This document shows, piece by piece, positions 27,442 to 36,024 of a DNA stretch of 64,000 bases (the stretch's first letter is position 1; each line of letters opens with the position of its first letter). Both the position numbers and the translations under genes were made by a program. The DNA comes from Pseudomonas morbosilactucae. Its GTDB lineage: Bacteria; Pseudomonadota; Gammaproteobacteria; Pseudomonadales; Pseudomonadaceae. The stretch is taken from the NCBI RefSeq assembly GCF_023241715.1, contig NZ_JALQCW010000002.1:62001-126000 (forward strand), in the 5' to 3' direction. Under the pieces are notes generated by a model, which searched no databases, had not been told where the DNA came from, and saw only the letters and a program-made list of their open reading frames with translations.

Positions 27442-28461
27442 ATGAACCCAGTGCAAAAAGTTGTCGCCGCCAGCCTCCTCGCCCTCTCCGTGAACAGCGC
27501 CTTCGCCGCCGGCAGCCCGGGCGTGGAACACCAGACCCAAGCCTTCCTCAACGCCCTGGCTGCGGGCGGCGGTCAACCCTTGGAGCAACTGAGCCCGAAA
27601 GACGCCCGCGCGGTGCTGACCGGCGCCCAGGCCTCGGTCAAGGTCGACCTTTCAGGGGTGGAAGTCAGCGAGCGCAACATCCAGGTGGCCGGCCAAAACG
27701 TGCAACTGACCCTGGTGCGCCCGGCCAAGGTCAAGGGTGAGCTGCCGGTGTTCATGTTCTTCCACGGTGGCGGCTGGGTGCTGGGCGACTACCCGACCCA
27801 CGCCCGCTTGATCCGCGACCTGGTGGTGGGTTCCGGCGCGGTGGCGGTCTACGTCAACTACACGCCATCGCCGGAAGCCCACTACCCCACCGCGATCAAC
27901 CAGGCTTACGCCGCTACCCGCTGGGTGGCCGAGCACGGCAAGGAAATCGGCGTCGATGGCCAGCGCCTGGCCGTGGCCGGCAACAGCGTCGGCGGCAACA
28001 TGGCGGCGGTGGTGGCACTGATGGCCAAGGAACAGAAAACCCCGGCCCTGCGCTTCCAACTGCTGCTGTGGCCAGTGACCAATGCCCGGTTCGATACCCC
28101 GTCCTACCAGCAATTCGCCGAGGGGCATTTCCTCACCAAGGGCATGATGAATTGGTTCTGGGACAGCTACACCACTGACGCCCAGCAACGCGCCGAGGTC
28201 CACGCCTCGCCCCTGCAAGCCAGCGTCGAACAGCTGCGCGGCCTGCCGCCGGTCCTGGTGCAGACCGCCGAGTTCGATGTGTTGCGCGATGAAGGCGAAG
28301 CCTATGCCCGCAAGCTCGACAGCGCTGGCGTGGCAGTCACCGCCGTACGCTACAACGGCATGATTCACGATTTCGGCCTGCTCAACCCGCTCAACGGCAT
28401 CCCGGAAGTCCAGGCCGCCATGCGCCAAGCCGCCGCCGAGCTGAAGACCCACCTCAACTGA
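27442..28461 (+). CDS. secreted alpha/beta hydrolase, hormone-sensitive-lipase type
   Basis: 339 residues. Signal peptide ~5-22 (MNPVQKVVAASLLALSVNSAFA). HSL-family motifs: oxyanion HGGGWVLGD, nucleophile in VAGNSVGGNMAA (GxSxG), acid Asp in LVQTAEFDVLRDEG and His in GMIHDFGLL. Periplasmic or secreted esterase activity on short acyl esters is expected. AAAGGATCGCCACC upstream supplies a Shine-Dalgarno. The divergent LysR at 27283 is its likely regulator. A terminator follows. Confidence 0.9.
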   Translation: MNPVQKVVAASLLALSVNSAFAAGSPGVEHQTQAFLNALAAGGGQPLEQLSPKDARAVLTGAQASVKVDLSGVEVSERNIQVAGQNVQLTLVRPAKVKGELPVFMFFHGGGWVLGDYPTHARLIRDLVVGSGAVAVYVNYTPSPEAHYPTAINQAYAATRWVAEHGKEIGVDGQRLAVAGNSVGGNMAAVVALMAKEQKTPALRFQLLLWPVTNARFDTPSYQQFAEGHFLTKGMMNWFWDSYTTDAQQRAEVHASPLQASVEQLRGLPPVLVQTAEFDVLRDEGEAYARKLDSAGVAVTAVRYNGMIHDFGLLNPLNGIPEVQAAMRQAAAELKTHLN

Positions 28462-28476
28462 TAATCTCCACTGACC

Positions 28477-28504
28477 GTACAGCCGACCTTCGGGTCGGCT
28501 GTAC
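28477..28504 (+). terminator. intrinsic terminator after the esterase gene
   Basis: 12-bp perfect stem GTACAGCCGACC / GGTCGGCTGTAC with a TTCG tetraloop, 15 nt past the stop, followed by CGCGTCTTG. Very stable hairpin. Confidence 0.75.
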
Positions 28505-28539
28505 CGCGTCTTGCCCCTTTCCCTGCGCCAGGAACTGCC

Positions 28540-29967
28540 ATGAACCTTGTCACCCAACACCCGCTGCTGTGGAGTGCCGTTCTGTTGCTGGTGGACGTGC
28601 TGCTCTGGCACCTGGCGCCCTTCCCTCAGCGCCTGACCCGAGTCGGCCTGCGCCTGGTGCTGTTCCTCAGCTACAGCGCGTTGATCATCAACGCCGGCAT
28701 CAGCCCGCTGCAGGCCCAAGTCTTTGCCGACGATAACGTGCTGCAACTGGGGGCCACGGCCCTGGCCATCATCTGGTGGGTGTACGCCGCCAGGGTACTG
28801 ACCGAACTGATCGGCCTGATCCTGATGCGGCGCATCGGTCACAGCGGGCGGCTGCTACAGGACGTGATCGGCGCCCTGGTGTTCCTTGCCGCAGTGGTGG
28901 CCGCCGCCGGCTACGTCATGGAGCTGCCGGTCAAAGGCCTGCTCGCCACTTCCGGAGCCATGGCGATCATTGTCGGCCTGGCCTTGCAAAGCACTCTGAG
29001 CGACGTGTTCTCGGGGATCGTGCTGAACACCACCAAGCCCTATCAGGTGGACGATTGGGTGCTGATCGACGGCGTCGAAGGCAAGGTCCTGGACATCGAC
29101 TGGCGCGCTACCCACCTGCTGACCAGCGCTGGCACCACGGCGGTGATTCCCAACTCGGTGGCGGCCAAGGCCAAGCTGGTCAACCTCAGCCGGCCGAGCA
29201 ACATGCACGGCGTGTCCATCAGCATCCAAGTGCCCAACCACATACGTCCACAGCGGGTGCTGGATGCCCTGGAGCGCGCCCTGCAAGGCAGCAACAGCCT
29301 GCTGCTCAACCCGGCGCCCAAGGTGGTGCTCAAGGAGGCGGGCGAGAGCCTGTCGGAATACGTGGCCAGCGGTTTTATCGCCGAACTGGGGCAGAAGAGC
29401 CAGGTGCGCAACCAACTGTTCGACCTGGCCCATCGGCACCTGGAAGCGGCCGGGATTTCCCGCCAGCCCGAGGGCTACAACGAGCCGATTTCCCGGGCCA
29501 GGGCCTTGCTCGACGAGGTGAAAATCTTCCGCACCCTGGACAACCCGGAACGGGAACAACTGGCCCAGGCCATGACCCCCATTCAGTACGCCGCCGGTGA
29601 GGTGATCCTCGACCTGGATGAAGTGCCCGACAGCCTGCTGCTGATCGCCACTGGCGTGGTCAGCGCCAGCGTGCCCGAGGGCAACCGCATGCTCGAAGCC
29701 GGGCGCATGGGCCCCAGTGAAGTGATGGGCGAACAGAGCATCCTCGCCGACACCCCGTCCCAGGCGCGCTTTACCGCCCTGACCTCGTGCATCGTCTACC
29801 GCCTGGACAAGACCCTGACCCGGGGTTGCATGGCCCAGCGCACAGAAATCAGCCGCGCCCTGAACAAACTCCAAGCCGTGCGCCAGCAAAGCAGCCGCTC
29901 GGTGCTGCTGGGCAAACCCGTGGACATCCGCAAAGGCGGTTTTCTCAGCTGGCTGCAAAAGCGCTGA
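28540..29967 (+). CDS. MscS-like channel with C-terminal cyclic-nucleotide-binding domain
   Basis: 475 residues. Four N-terminal hydrophobic segments (~7-145) lead to the MscS pore helix and beta domain (GLLATSGAMAIIVGLALQSTLSDVFSGIVLNTTKPYQVDDWVLIDGVEGKVLDIDWRATHL, ~135-200). The last ~130 residues form a cNMP-binding fold (LDNPEREQLAQAMTPIQYAAGEVILDLDEVPDSLLLIATGVV, GPSEVMGEQSILADTPSQARFTALTSCIVYRL). This architecture is the bacterial CNG (bCNG) subset of MscS channels. An inner-membrane ion channel gated or modulated by a nucleotide is expected. The conserved Arg that contacts the cyclic phosphate is likely the one in SQARFTAL. Confidence 0.9.
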   Translation: MNLVTQHPLLWSAVLLLVDVLLWHLAPFPQRLTRVGLRLVLFLSYSALIINAGISPLQAQVFADDNVLQLGATALAIIWWVYAARVLTELIGLILMRRIGHSGRLLQDVIGALVFLAAVVAAAGYVMELPVKGLLATSGAMAIIVGLALQSTLSDVFSGIVLNTTKPYQVDDWVLIDGVEGKVLDIDWRATHLLTSAGTTAVIPNSVAAKAKLVNLSRPSNMHGVSISIQVPNHIRPQRVLDALERALQGSNSLLLNPAPKVVLKEAGESLSEYVASGFIAELGQKSQVRNQLFDLAHRHLEAAGISRQPEGYNEPISRARALLDEVKIFRTLDNPEREQLAQAMTPIQYAAGEVILDLDEVPDSLLLIATGVVSASVPEGNRMLEAGRMGPSEVMGEQSILADTPSQARFTALTSCIVYRLDKTLTRGCMAQRTEISRALNKLQAVRQQSSRSVLLGKPVDIRKGGFLSWLQKR

Positions 29968-29990
29968 CCCGCCTCCCCTGCCCGATCGTT

Positions 29991-30007
29991 CCCACGCTCT
30001 GCGTGGG
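29991..30007. repeat. short inverted repeat CCCACGC-tct-GCGTGGG
   Basis: Perfect 7-bp inverted repeat preceded by CGTT, 24 nt after the channel gene. It shares the CCCACG/CGTGGG core with 26376-26396, so it belongs to the same interspersed repeat class. Confidence 0.6.
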
Positions 30008-30048
30008 CCTGCAGCACCCGACTCTCCGTGTCACTGTGTTCGCCCAAT

Positions 30049-30079
30049 AAACAAGGCCCGCGCGAGGCGGGCCTTGTTT
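30049..30079. terminator. bidirectional intrinsic terminator
   Basis: A 13-bp perfect stem AAACAAGGCCCGC / GCGGGCCTTGTTT with a GCGAG loop; A-run on one side and T-run on the other allow use in both directions. It lies between the convergent mscS-like (+) and ycaC (-) genes. Confidence 0.88.
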
Positions 30080-30092
30080 GGAACGGGGCGGC

Positions 30093-30716
30093 TTACTTGG
30101 CGGTCAGCGCCGAGTAGCTGTTCATCAGGTTGCGGTAGTTGGGAATGCGCTGGGACAGCAGGTTGCCCAGGCCTTCGATGTCGTTGCGCCAGTCGCGGTG
30201 CAGCTCACAGGCGACCGAGAACCAGTTCATCATCTGCGCGCCGGCTTCGGTCATGCGCACCCATGCAGCTTGCTGCACGGTTTCGTTGAAGGTGCCGGAC
30301 GCATCGGTCACCACAAACACGTCATAACCTTCTGCCAGCGCCGACAGGGTCGGGAACGCTACGCAGACGTCAGTCACCACACCGGCAATGATCAGTTGCT
30401 TGCGGCCGGTGGCCTTGATCGCCTTGACGAAGTCTTCGTTGTCCCAGGCATTGATCTGGCCAGGACGTGGAATGTACGGCGCGTCCGGGAAGATTTCTTT
30501 CAGCTCGGGAACGATCGGGCCGTTGGGGCCTTGCTCGAAGCTGGTGGTGAGGATGGTCGGCAAGTTGAAGAACTTCGCCAGGTCGGCCAGGGCCAGGACG
30601 TTGTTCTTGAACTCGTTGGGGGAGAAGTCCTGCACCAGCGAGATCAGGCCAGTCTGGTGATCCACCAGCAGCACCACGGCGTCATCTTTGTTCAGACGTT
30701 TGTATTCTTTGCTCAT
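30093..30716 (-). CDS. ycaC: YcaC-type cysteine hydrolase (isochorismatase superfamily)
   Basis: 207 residues, close throughout to E. coli YcaC (LLVDHQTGLISLVQD, TILTTSFEQGPNGPIVPELK, RPGQINAWDNEDFVKAIKATGRKQLIIAGVVTDVCVAFP, GACELHRDWRNDIEGL-type ending). The catalytic Asp19 and Cys118 are present. AAGGAG precedes the ATG at 30716. YcaC is an octameric hydrolase of unknown substrate, linked to carbonyl or nitrogenous compounds. It follows the Tat amidohydrolase by 72 nt and is probably part of the same LysR-controlled set. Confidence 0.93.
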   Translation of the reverse strand: MSKEYKRLNKDDAVVLLVDHQTGLISLVQDFSPNEFKNNVLALADLAKFFNLPTILTTSFEQGPNGPIVPELKEIFPDAPYIPRPGQINAWDNEDFVKAIKATGRKQLIIAGVVTDVCVAFPTLSALAEGYDVFVVTDASGTFNETVQQAAWVRMTEAGAQMMNWFSVACELHRDWRNDIEGLGNLLSQRIPNYRNLMNSYSALTAK

Positions 30717-30788
30717 GGGGGTAGCTCCTTTTAGAGGGATGCAGCGCAAGGCGTCGGCACCAGGGCCGACGCGTAAAAAATCGGCCAA

Positions 30789-32756
30789 TCAGAAGGCAAA
30801 GCAGGAACAGCCGAAGGCGCCCCAGAAACCCTGGAAGTCGCTGACCGGCACCGACGACAGTCGGGCCCGCTCATGGCTGTGGGAGTGCACCGCGCAAGGG
30901 CCGCTGCACTGGTGCACCTGGGCCTGCAACGGTGAGGTCGGACGCCAGTGCCCGGGCACCTTGACCACGGGCGACCAGTCCGGCAGCACCGGCACGCTAG
31001 GCGGTGCCAAGGTGTCGAAATCGCCGGCGCCGTAGACCACCTTGCCGCCGACCACGGTCAGTACTGATTCGATCCACTTGATGGCTTCTTCGTCGACGCT
31101 GAAGAAGTCCGCCGACAGGGCTGCCACGTCCGCCAATTGGCCGACCTTGATCTGGCCCTTTTTGCCCTGCTCCGACGAGAACCAGGCGCTGCCGTGGGTG
31201 AAGAGTTCCAGGGCCGTCAGGCGCGGCAAGCCTTCGGCGTGCAACTCCAGGCCGCCGACGGTGCGCCCGCTGACCATCCAGTACAGGGAGGTCCAGGGGT
31301 TGTAGCTGGATACCCGAGTGGCGTCGGTGCCCGCGCCCACCGGCACGCCTTCGGCCAGCATGCGTTTGATCGGCGGTGTGGCTTCGGCAGCCTTGGCGCC
31401 GTAGCGCTCGACGAAATACTCGCCTTGGAACGCCATGCGGTCCTGGATCGCAATACCACCACCGAGGGCACGAACCCGCTCGATATTTTTCGGGGTGATG
31501 GTTTCAGCGTGATCGAAGAACCACGGCAGGCCATTGAAGGGGATGTCGCGGTTGACCTTTTCGAACACGTCGAGCATGCGCGAGATGGATTCGTCGTAGG
31601 TGGCGTGCAGACGGAACGGCCAACGCTGCTCCACCAGGTGACGCACCACCGGCTCCAGCTCCTGCTCCATGGTCAGCGGCAGGTCGGGGCGCGGTTCGAG
31701 GAAGTCTTCGAAGTCCGCTGCCGAGAATACCAACATCTCGCCGGCACCGTTGTGCCGCAGGTAGTCGTCGCCCTGGTGCAGCTTGACGCTGCCGGTCCAG
31801 TTCTTGAAGTCGCTGAGCTCTTCCTTGGGCTTCTGGGTGAACAGGTTGTAGGCGATGCGCACCGTCAACTGCTCCTCCTTGGCCAGTTGCTCGATCACCG
31901 CGTAGTCGTCGGGGTAATTCTGGAAACCGCCGCCGGCGTCGATGGCGCTGGTCAGGCCCAGGCGGTTGAGTTCACGCATGAACTGGCGGGTCGAGTTGAC
32001 CTGGTATTCCAGGGGCAGCTTGGGCCCCTTGGCCAGGGTCGAGTAAAGGATCATCGCGTTGGGCCGCGCCACCAGCATCCCGGTGGGGTTGCCGTTGCTG
32101 TCACGGACAATCTCGCCGCCCGGCGGGTTCGGCGTGTCGCGAGTGTAGCCGGCCACGCGCAGGGCCGCGCGGTTGAGCAAGGCACGGTCGTACAGGTGCA
32201 GGATAAATACCGGAGTGTCCGGCGCCGCCTGGTTCAGTTCCTCCAGGGTCGGCATGCGCTTTTCAGCGAACTGGAATTCGTTCCAGCCGCCCACCACCCG
32301 CACCCATTGCGGGGTTGGGGTGCGATCGGCCTGGTCCTTGAGCATGCGCAGGGCATCGGCCAGGGACGGCACGCCTTCCCAGCGCAGTTCCAGGTTGTAG
32401 TTGAGGCCGCCCCGGATCAGGTGCAGGTGGGAGTCGTTGAGGCCCGGGATCACCGTGCGACCCTTGAGGTCGATGACCTGGGTGCCGCTGCCGCGCAAAG
32501 CCATGGCCTCGGCGTCGGTGCCCACGGCGACAAAACGCCCGCCGCTGATGGCGACGGCACTGGCCCGGGGGTTTTCCCGGTCCACGGTGTGGAACTGGCC
32601 ATTGAACAGAATCAGATCGGCGTTCATCGGATTTCCTTGTAGGGATGAAGAGGCAAAAGACAGCCGCGGCCAGAACGCCGCTGCCGCGCTGAGCAACGAG
32701 CCGGCAGCCAGCAATTGGCGGCGCAGCGGGTCGCTGGGGTCATCCTTATTGGCCAT
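30789..32756 (-). CDS. YtcJ-type amidohydrolase with Tat signal
   Basis: 655 residues from ATG 32756. The N terminus has a twin-arginine-like leader (DPLRRQLLAAGSLLSAAAAFWPRLSFASS), then the amidohydrolase_3 fold: LKGRTVIPGLNDSHLHLIRGG (metal ligands in DSHLHL), WVRVVGGWNEFQF, RLHATYDESISRML, FFDHAETIT, GVPVGAGTDATRVSSYNPW. A second ATG at 32627 (MNADLILFNGQ) has a better AAGGAAATCCG ribosome site and would give a cytosolic form; both may be used. The stop of the preceding monooxygenase-like gene overlaps the start by 11 nt if its frame is restored. The apparent 853-residue fusion to that gene is a frameshift artefact. Substrate unknown; YtcJ proteins cleave amides or act on quorum and carbonyl compounds. 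Confidence 0.85.
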   Translation of the reverse strand: MANKDDPSDPLRRQLLAAGSLLSAAAAFWPRLSFASSSLQGNPMNADLILFNGQFHTVDRENPRASAVAISGGRFVAVGTDAEAMALRGSGTQVIDLKGRTVIPGLNDSHLHLIRGGLNYNLELRWEGVPSLADALRMLKDQADRTPTPQWVRVVGGWNEFQFAEKRMPTLEELNQAAPDTPVFILHLYDRALLNRAALRVAGYTRDTPNPPGGEIVRDSNGNPTGMLVARPNAMILYSTLAKGPKLPLEYQVNSTRQFMRELNRLGLTSAIDAGGGFQNYPDDYAVIEQLAKEEQLTVRIAYNLFTQKPKEELSDFKNWTGSVKLHQGDDYLRHNGAGEMLVFSAADFEDFLEPRPDLPLTMEQELEPVVRHLVEQRWPFRLHATYDESISRMLDVFEKVNRDIPFNGLPWFFDHAETITPKNIERVRALGGGIAIQDRMAFQGEYFVERYGAKAAEATPPIKRMLAEGVPVGAGTDATRVSSYNPWTSLYWMVSGRTVGGLELHAEGLPRLTALELFTHGSAWFSSEQGKKGQIKVGQLADVAALSADFFSVDEEAIKWIESVLTVVGGKVVYGAGDFDTLAPPSVPVLPDWSPVVKVPGHWRPTSPLQAQVHQCSGPCAVHSHSHERARLSSVPVSDFQGFWGAFGCSCFAF

Positions 32757-33350
32757 GTTCGGCCTCCAGGTGTTCATGGGCGGCAGAGGCTTGCAGCCAC
32801 GGCGCGAACAACCGGGTGGCGCCGGCATCAGCAGGTACACCACCAGCAGGACGATGGTCAGGGTCACCAGAAAGGTGCTCACCAGGTAGTTGGAGAGGAA
32901 CGGATGCAAATGCAGCACCGGGCCCCAAAGCAGCGGAACCAGCAAGGTCAGCGGCAGGATCACGCACAGGGTCACCACCGCCTGTTTCCAGCGCGGCGGC
33001 GGGGTTGCGGCGTCGGCCAGGGGGGCGAACCAGAACTCCTTAAGCGGGGCGATTTCGGTCTGGTCGCCGTCAGCCAGCATCGGCGCGGCTTCGCTAATCA
33101 GTTCCTGGCGCTCAGGCGAGTCGAGCCACTGCTGCATATCGGCGGTGGACGCAAAGCGCAGCACGCAGGTGAACAGCGCCAGGCCGCCCTGCTTGCCGCG
33201 TACCACATCCACCCCCAGGTGCCCCCGCCACTGCCCCGCCACGCGCACGATGCGTCGCAGCCAAGCTTCGTAGGCGCCCTCTTGGCCGGCCTTGATCCGG
33301 TGCTTGACCACCAGGGTCACCACTTCACTGTTGTTCTGGATGTCAGGCAT
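32746..33350 (-). CDS. antibiotic-biosynthesis-monooxygenase-like membrane protein, frame-shifted
   Basis: About 201 residues if one base is restored. Residues ~1-105 are an ABM/dimeric ferredoxin-like domain (VTLVVKHRIKAGQEGAYEAWLRRIVR...FAPLADA), and two transmembrane helices follow (VVTLCVILPLTLLVPLLWG, YLVSTFLVTLTIVLLVVYLLM). After LLMPA the reading frame breaks: one nucleotide is missing at 32818/32819, and reading on in the +1 frame gives TRLFAPWLQASAAHEHLEAEHGQ and a TAA at 32746. Without the repair the frame runs straight into the amidohydrolase. The ATG at 33350 overlaps the DoxX stop by 8 nt. Membrane-anchored ABM proteins of this type usually accompany DoxX genes. Confidence 0.75.
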
Positions 33351-33756
33351 GACGCAGCACTCCGGGCAAACGTGAACTGACGGCCAGGCGCCCTGGCCCG
33401 GTCAACAGCAAGGTGCTGAACAGGATCAACAGCAGCCAGGCGAACTGGCCCTGCTCCAGGCTCCATTCCGGGTGGACCCAGAACACCGCCACCGCCAGCA
33501 GAAAGAGAATAGGCACGCAGGCCAGGCGCACAAAAATTCCGACGAGTATCAGCAAGGGGCACAGCACCTCGGCGAAAATCGCCAGGCACAGGGTCACTTG
33601 GGCCCCCAGGTGCAAGGGGTCCTCGATGCGCTGCAACTCGCTGCTGAAGTGCAGCAGCTTGGGCAAGCCATGGACCCAAAGCAGGAACAGCGCCGCGCTG
33701 ACCCGCAGAAACAACAGGCCAACGTCCTGGGCCCGCTCTTCCCCTGTTGCCACCAT
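33343..33756 (-). CDS. DoxX family membrane protein
   Basis: 137 residues with four hydrophobic segments (DVGLLFLRVSAALFLLWVHGLPKLL, LGAQVTLCLAIFAEVLCPLLILVGI, LACVPILFLLAVAVFWV, AWLLLILFSTLLLTG). The G-P-K-L turn and the FAEVLCPLLILVG motif are typical of DoxX/SURF4-like proteins that act in redox or quinone-linked membrane chemistry. GGAGGGG precedes ATG 33756; the open frame extends upstream without a plausible start. It is first in the DoxX-ABM-amidohydrolase-YcaC set. Confidence 0.9.
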   Translation of the reverse strand: MVATGEERAQDVGLLFLRVSAALFLLWVHGLPKLLHFSSELQRIEDPLHLGAQVTLCLAIFAEVLCPLLILVGIFVRLACVPILFLLAVAVFWVHPEWSLEQGQFAWLLLILFSTLLLTGPGRLAVSSRLPGVLRHA

Positions 33757-33867
33757 GAATGCCCCTCCTTTCACTGCGTCGGTGTGATCAATGGCATGCA
33801 GTGTGCGACGGGCCGTCACGGAAAAATTGCATGTACGTGCTCTCTTTCACCCCGGCGCAAGCCCGGG

Positions 33868-34782
33868 CTAGAGGTCCGCGGCCTGGGCCATGTGCTCGGC
33901 GATGCGCCCGCGCAGCCAACGCTCCGCCGGGTCGTTGTCGTGCACCCCGCTCCAGACCATGGACAGCTCCGCCGCGTCGATGGGGAACGGTGGGTCTTCG
34001 GCGCGCAGGGCGCTGCCTTCGGTCAGCGCGCAAGCGGCGTAGTCGGGCACCGTGGCGATCATTTCGCTGCCGGCCAGCAACGCCCGCAGGCCACTGAACT
34101 GCGGCACCGCCAGCACCACCCGGCGGGCGCGGCCGAGGCGCGCCAGGTCGAGGTCGATATTGCCGCTCAGGTCACCGGAGAACGACACCATGGCGTGGGG
34201 CCGTGCGCAGTACTCATCCAGGCTCAGCGGCTCGGGACGGGCGTCGCCACGCAGCACCTTGCAGGGGATGTCCCGCAGTTTCTTGCGCTTGGCATTGGCC
34301 GGCAGGTCGGTGGTGTAGCTCACGCCCACGGAGATTTCGCCGCTGCCCAGCAACGACGGCATCAACAGGAAATTGGCCCGACGGACCACCACCACGATCC
34401 CCGGCGCCTCTTCCCGCAGGCGGCTGAGCAGGGCCGGAAACAAGCCGAACTCGGCGTCGTCGGACAGGCCGATGCGAAACACCGCGCAACTGCTGGAAGG
34501 GTCGAATTCCTTGGCCCGGCTGACCGCACCGGAGATGGTGTCCAGGGCCGGTTGCAACTCGCCGAGGATCACCAGGGCCCGGGCCGTGGGTTCCATGCCG
34601 CGGCCACTGCGGACAAACAGCGGGTCGTCGAACAGGTCCCGTAGTCGGCCCAGGGCAGCGCTCACCGCCGGCTGGCCCATAAACAGCTTTTCCGCGACCC
34701 GGGTCAGGTTCTTTTCGAACATCAGGGCCTCGAAAATCACCAGCAGGTTGAGGTCGACGCGGCGCAGGTCATTGCGATTCAT
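33868..34782 (-). CDS. LysR family transcriptional regulator (NodD-like N terminus)
   Basis: 304 residues from ATG 34782. MNRNDLRRVDLNLLVIFEALMFEKNLTRVAEKLFMGQPAVSAALGRLRDLFDDPLFVRSGRGMEPT is a NodD/LeuO-type LysR helix-turn-helix with the following winged turn; the effector domain continues to HMAQAADL. It is 112 nt upstream of, and codirectional with, the DoxX-led genes, and likely activates them. An in-frame extension to 35016 lacks LysR character and is rejected. Confidence 0.9.
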   Translation of the reverse strand: MNRNDLRRVDLNLLVIFEALMFEKNLTRVAEKLFMGQPAVSAALGRLRDLFDDPLFVRSGRGMEPTARALVILGELQPALDTISGAVSRAKEFDPSSSCAVFRIGLSDDAEFGLFPALLSRLREEAPGIVVVVRRANFLLMPSLLGSGEISVGVSYTTDLPANAKRKKLRDIPCKVLRGDARPEPLSLDEYCARPHAMVSFSGDLSGNIDLDLARLGRARRVVLAVPQFSGLRALLAGSEMIATVPDYAACALTEGSALRAEDPPFPIDAAELSMVWSGVHDNDPAERWLRGRIAEHMAQAADL

Positions 34783-34876
34783 AAGCGGGGTCCTGGGGCA
34801 CAAGCACGGGCCCTCAGCTAAGCACAGGCAGCGCCACTTGGCCTTGGACGCCTGTGCTGTCTTGTACCCCGCCGGC

Positions 34877-35215
34877 TCAGCTGGTGCGACCTTGGTCGGC
34901 GCAGCGCACCAGCATGCTGCGCTGGCGATAGGCCGCCTCGGCCACCAAAGCTTCCACCTCGTCCTCGGACGCGCCTTCGTGCTGGTTGCGACTGAGCACC
35001 TGATAGCTGCCGCCACACAAGTTCAAGGCCTCGGCCCGACACCCTTGCCAACTGCCGAACAGCCCAGGGCACTCGATCTGCTGGGCTGCCGACTGGTCCA
35101 CTAACAGCGCTGGCCGGGAACTGGCACAGCCACCCAGCGAGGCCAGCAACAAGGTCAGCAACAGGGCTGCGACAAGGGCACGGAACACAGGAAAAACCGC
35201 AGGTTGGGCGTACAT
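34877..35215 (-). CDS. small lipoprotein
   Basis: 112 residues from ATG 35215 with GGAG eight bases upstream. N-terminal signal ALVAALLLTLLLASLGGCAS carries a lipobox (LGGC), so it is anchored at Cys ~32. The mature part has four more cysteines (IECPG, WQGCRAEAL, NLCGGSYQV, VRCADQ) that could form two disulfides. Family not recognised; secreted or envelope stress protein possible. Divergent from the AraC-type gene at 35476. Confidence 0.75.
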   Translation of the reverse strand: MYAQPAVFPVFRALVAALLLTLLLASLGGCASSRPALLVDQSAAQQIECPGLFGSWQGCRAEALNLCGGSYQVLSRNQHEGASEDEVEALVAEAAYRQRSMLVRCADQGRTS

Positions 35216-35307
35216 GGCAAGGCTCCAAAACAGGAATGACGCCATGTTCCCCGAGGCCCTGGAATGGCGGAAATCAATCCCGTCGATAACCACCATCGCC
35301 CAACCCT

Positions 35308-35423
35308 GGAGCCGGTTTGCGCAAATCGAATTAACAACGATTAACTCGTCAGCCAGGCGTGGCCGAACCAAGAATGCAGGGGTGTGCAGTGCAGGTTCGC
35401 CCCTGATGGGGAGCCGGTTTGCG
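35308..35423. repeat. 14-bp direct repeat in the lipoprotein/AraC divergent region
   Basis: GGAGCCGGTTTGCG occurs at 35308-35321 and again at 35410-35423, 102 nt apart, in the intergenic region between the divergent lipoprotein and AraC genes. A hairpin GAGCG(T)TCCG / CGGACGCTC lies at 35431-35452. Either an operator pair for the AraC regulator or a minor duplication. Confidence 0.4.
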
Positions 35424-35475
35424 AACCCGGCGAGCGTTCCGGTACGGACGCTCCCAACGACCACGGATACCTGTC

Positions 35476-35982
35476 ATGGCCCGACTTCAGATACAGGCCC
35501 TAGGCGTCGATGACGCCGAGCCACGCCGCGCCAGCGCCACCACCGGCGGCCTGTGCGCCCGCCGCGAGCGCCTGGTCAAGCAACTGATCCTCGCCCACCT
35601 CGGGGAAAGCCTCGAAGTCAGCGAACTGGCCCGGGCCTGCGCCCTGTCGCGCAGCCACTTCTCGCGGGCCTTCAAATGCACCACCGGCCTGTCGCCCCAG
35701 GAATGGATCCGCCGCCAGCGCATCGCCCGCGCCAAGGAACTGATCACCCATTCAGACCTGAGCCTGACCCGCATCAGCCTGGAATGCGGCTTCTGTGACC
35801 AGGCGCACTTCTGCCACATCTTCACCCGCAGCGAAGGGGTCAACCCCATGACCTGGCGCAACCAGCAACTGCGCGCGGCCCAACCTCGCCTGTCATCCCT
35901 GGGTGAAACCGCCTCGCGCCAAGGCACCCTGTCCAATGTCGCGCCCAATCTCGCGCCCAGCATGACCCACAGTGCCCTCTGA
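35476..35982 (+). CDS. AraC family regulator, DNA-binding domain only
   Basis: 168 residues from ATG 35476 (MARLQIQALGVDD). A complete two-HTH AraC DNA-binding domain (~35-140: LEVSELARACALSRSHFSRAFKCTTGLSPQEWIRRQRIARAKELITHSDLSLTRISLECGFCDQAHFCHIFTRSEGVNPMTWRN) is present but no ligand-binding domain, so it resembles the short SoxS/MarA-like or orphan AraC regulators. The C-terminal 40 residues are low complexity. It is divergent from the lipoprotein and convergent with the haloperoxidase gene. Confidence 0.85.
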   Translation: MARLQIQALGVDDAEPRRASATTGGLCARRERLVKQLILAHLGESLEVSELARACALSRSHFSRAFKCTTGLSPQEWIRRQRIARAKELITHSDLSLTRISLECGFCDQAHFCHIFTRSEGVNPMTWRNQQLRAAQPRLSSLGETASRQGTLSNVAPNLAPSMTHSAL

Positions 35983-36024
35983 CACCCGACAACGGCGCAG
36001 GCCAAGGGCCCGCGCCGCGCCCAC

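Noticed and set aside
30789..33350. single 853-residue fused protein
   Set aside because: The second frame keeps a conserved ABM tail, and the amidohydrolase has its own start and Tat leader; a one-base deletion explains the fusion.
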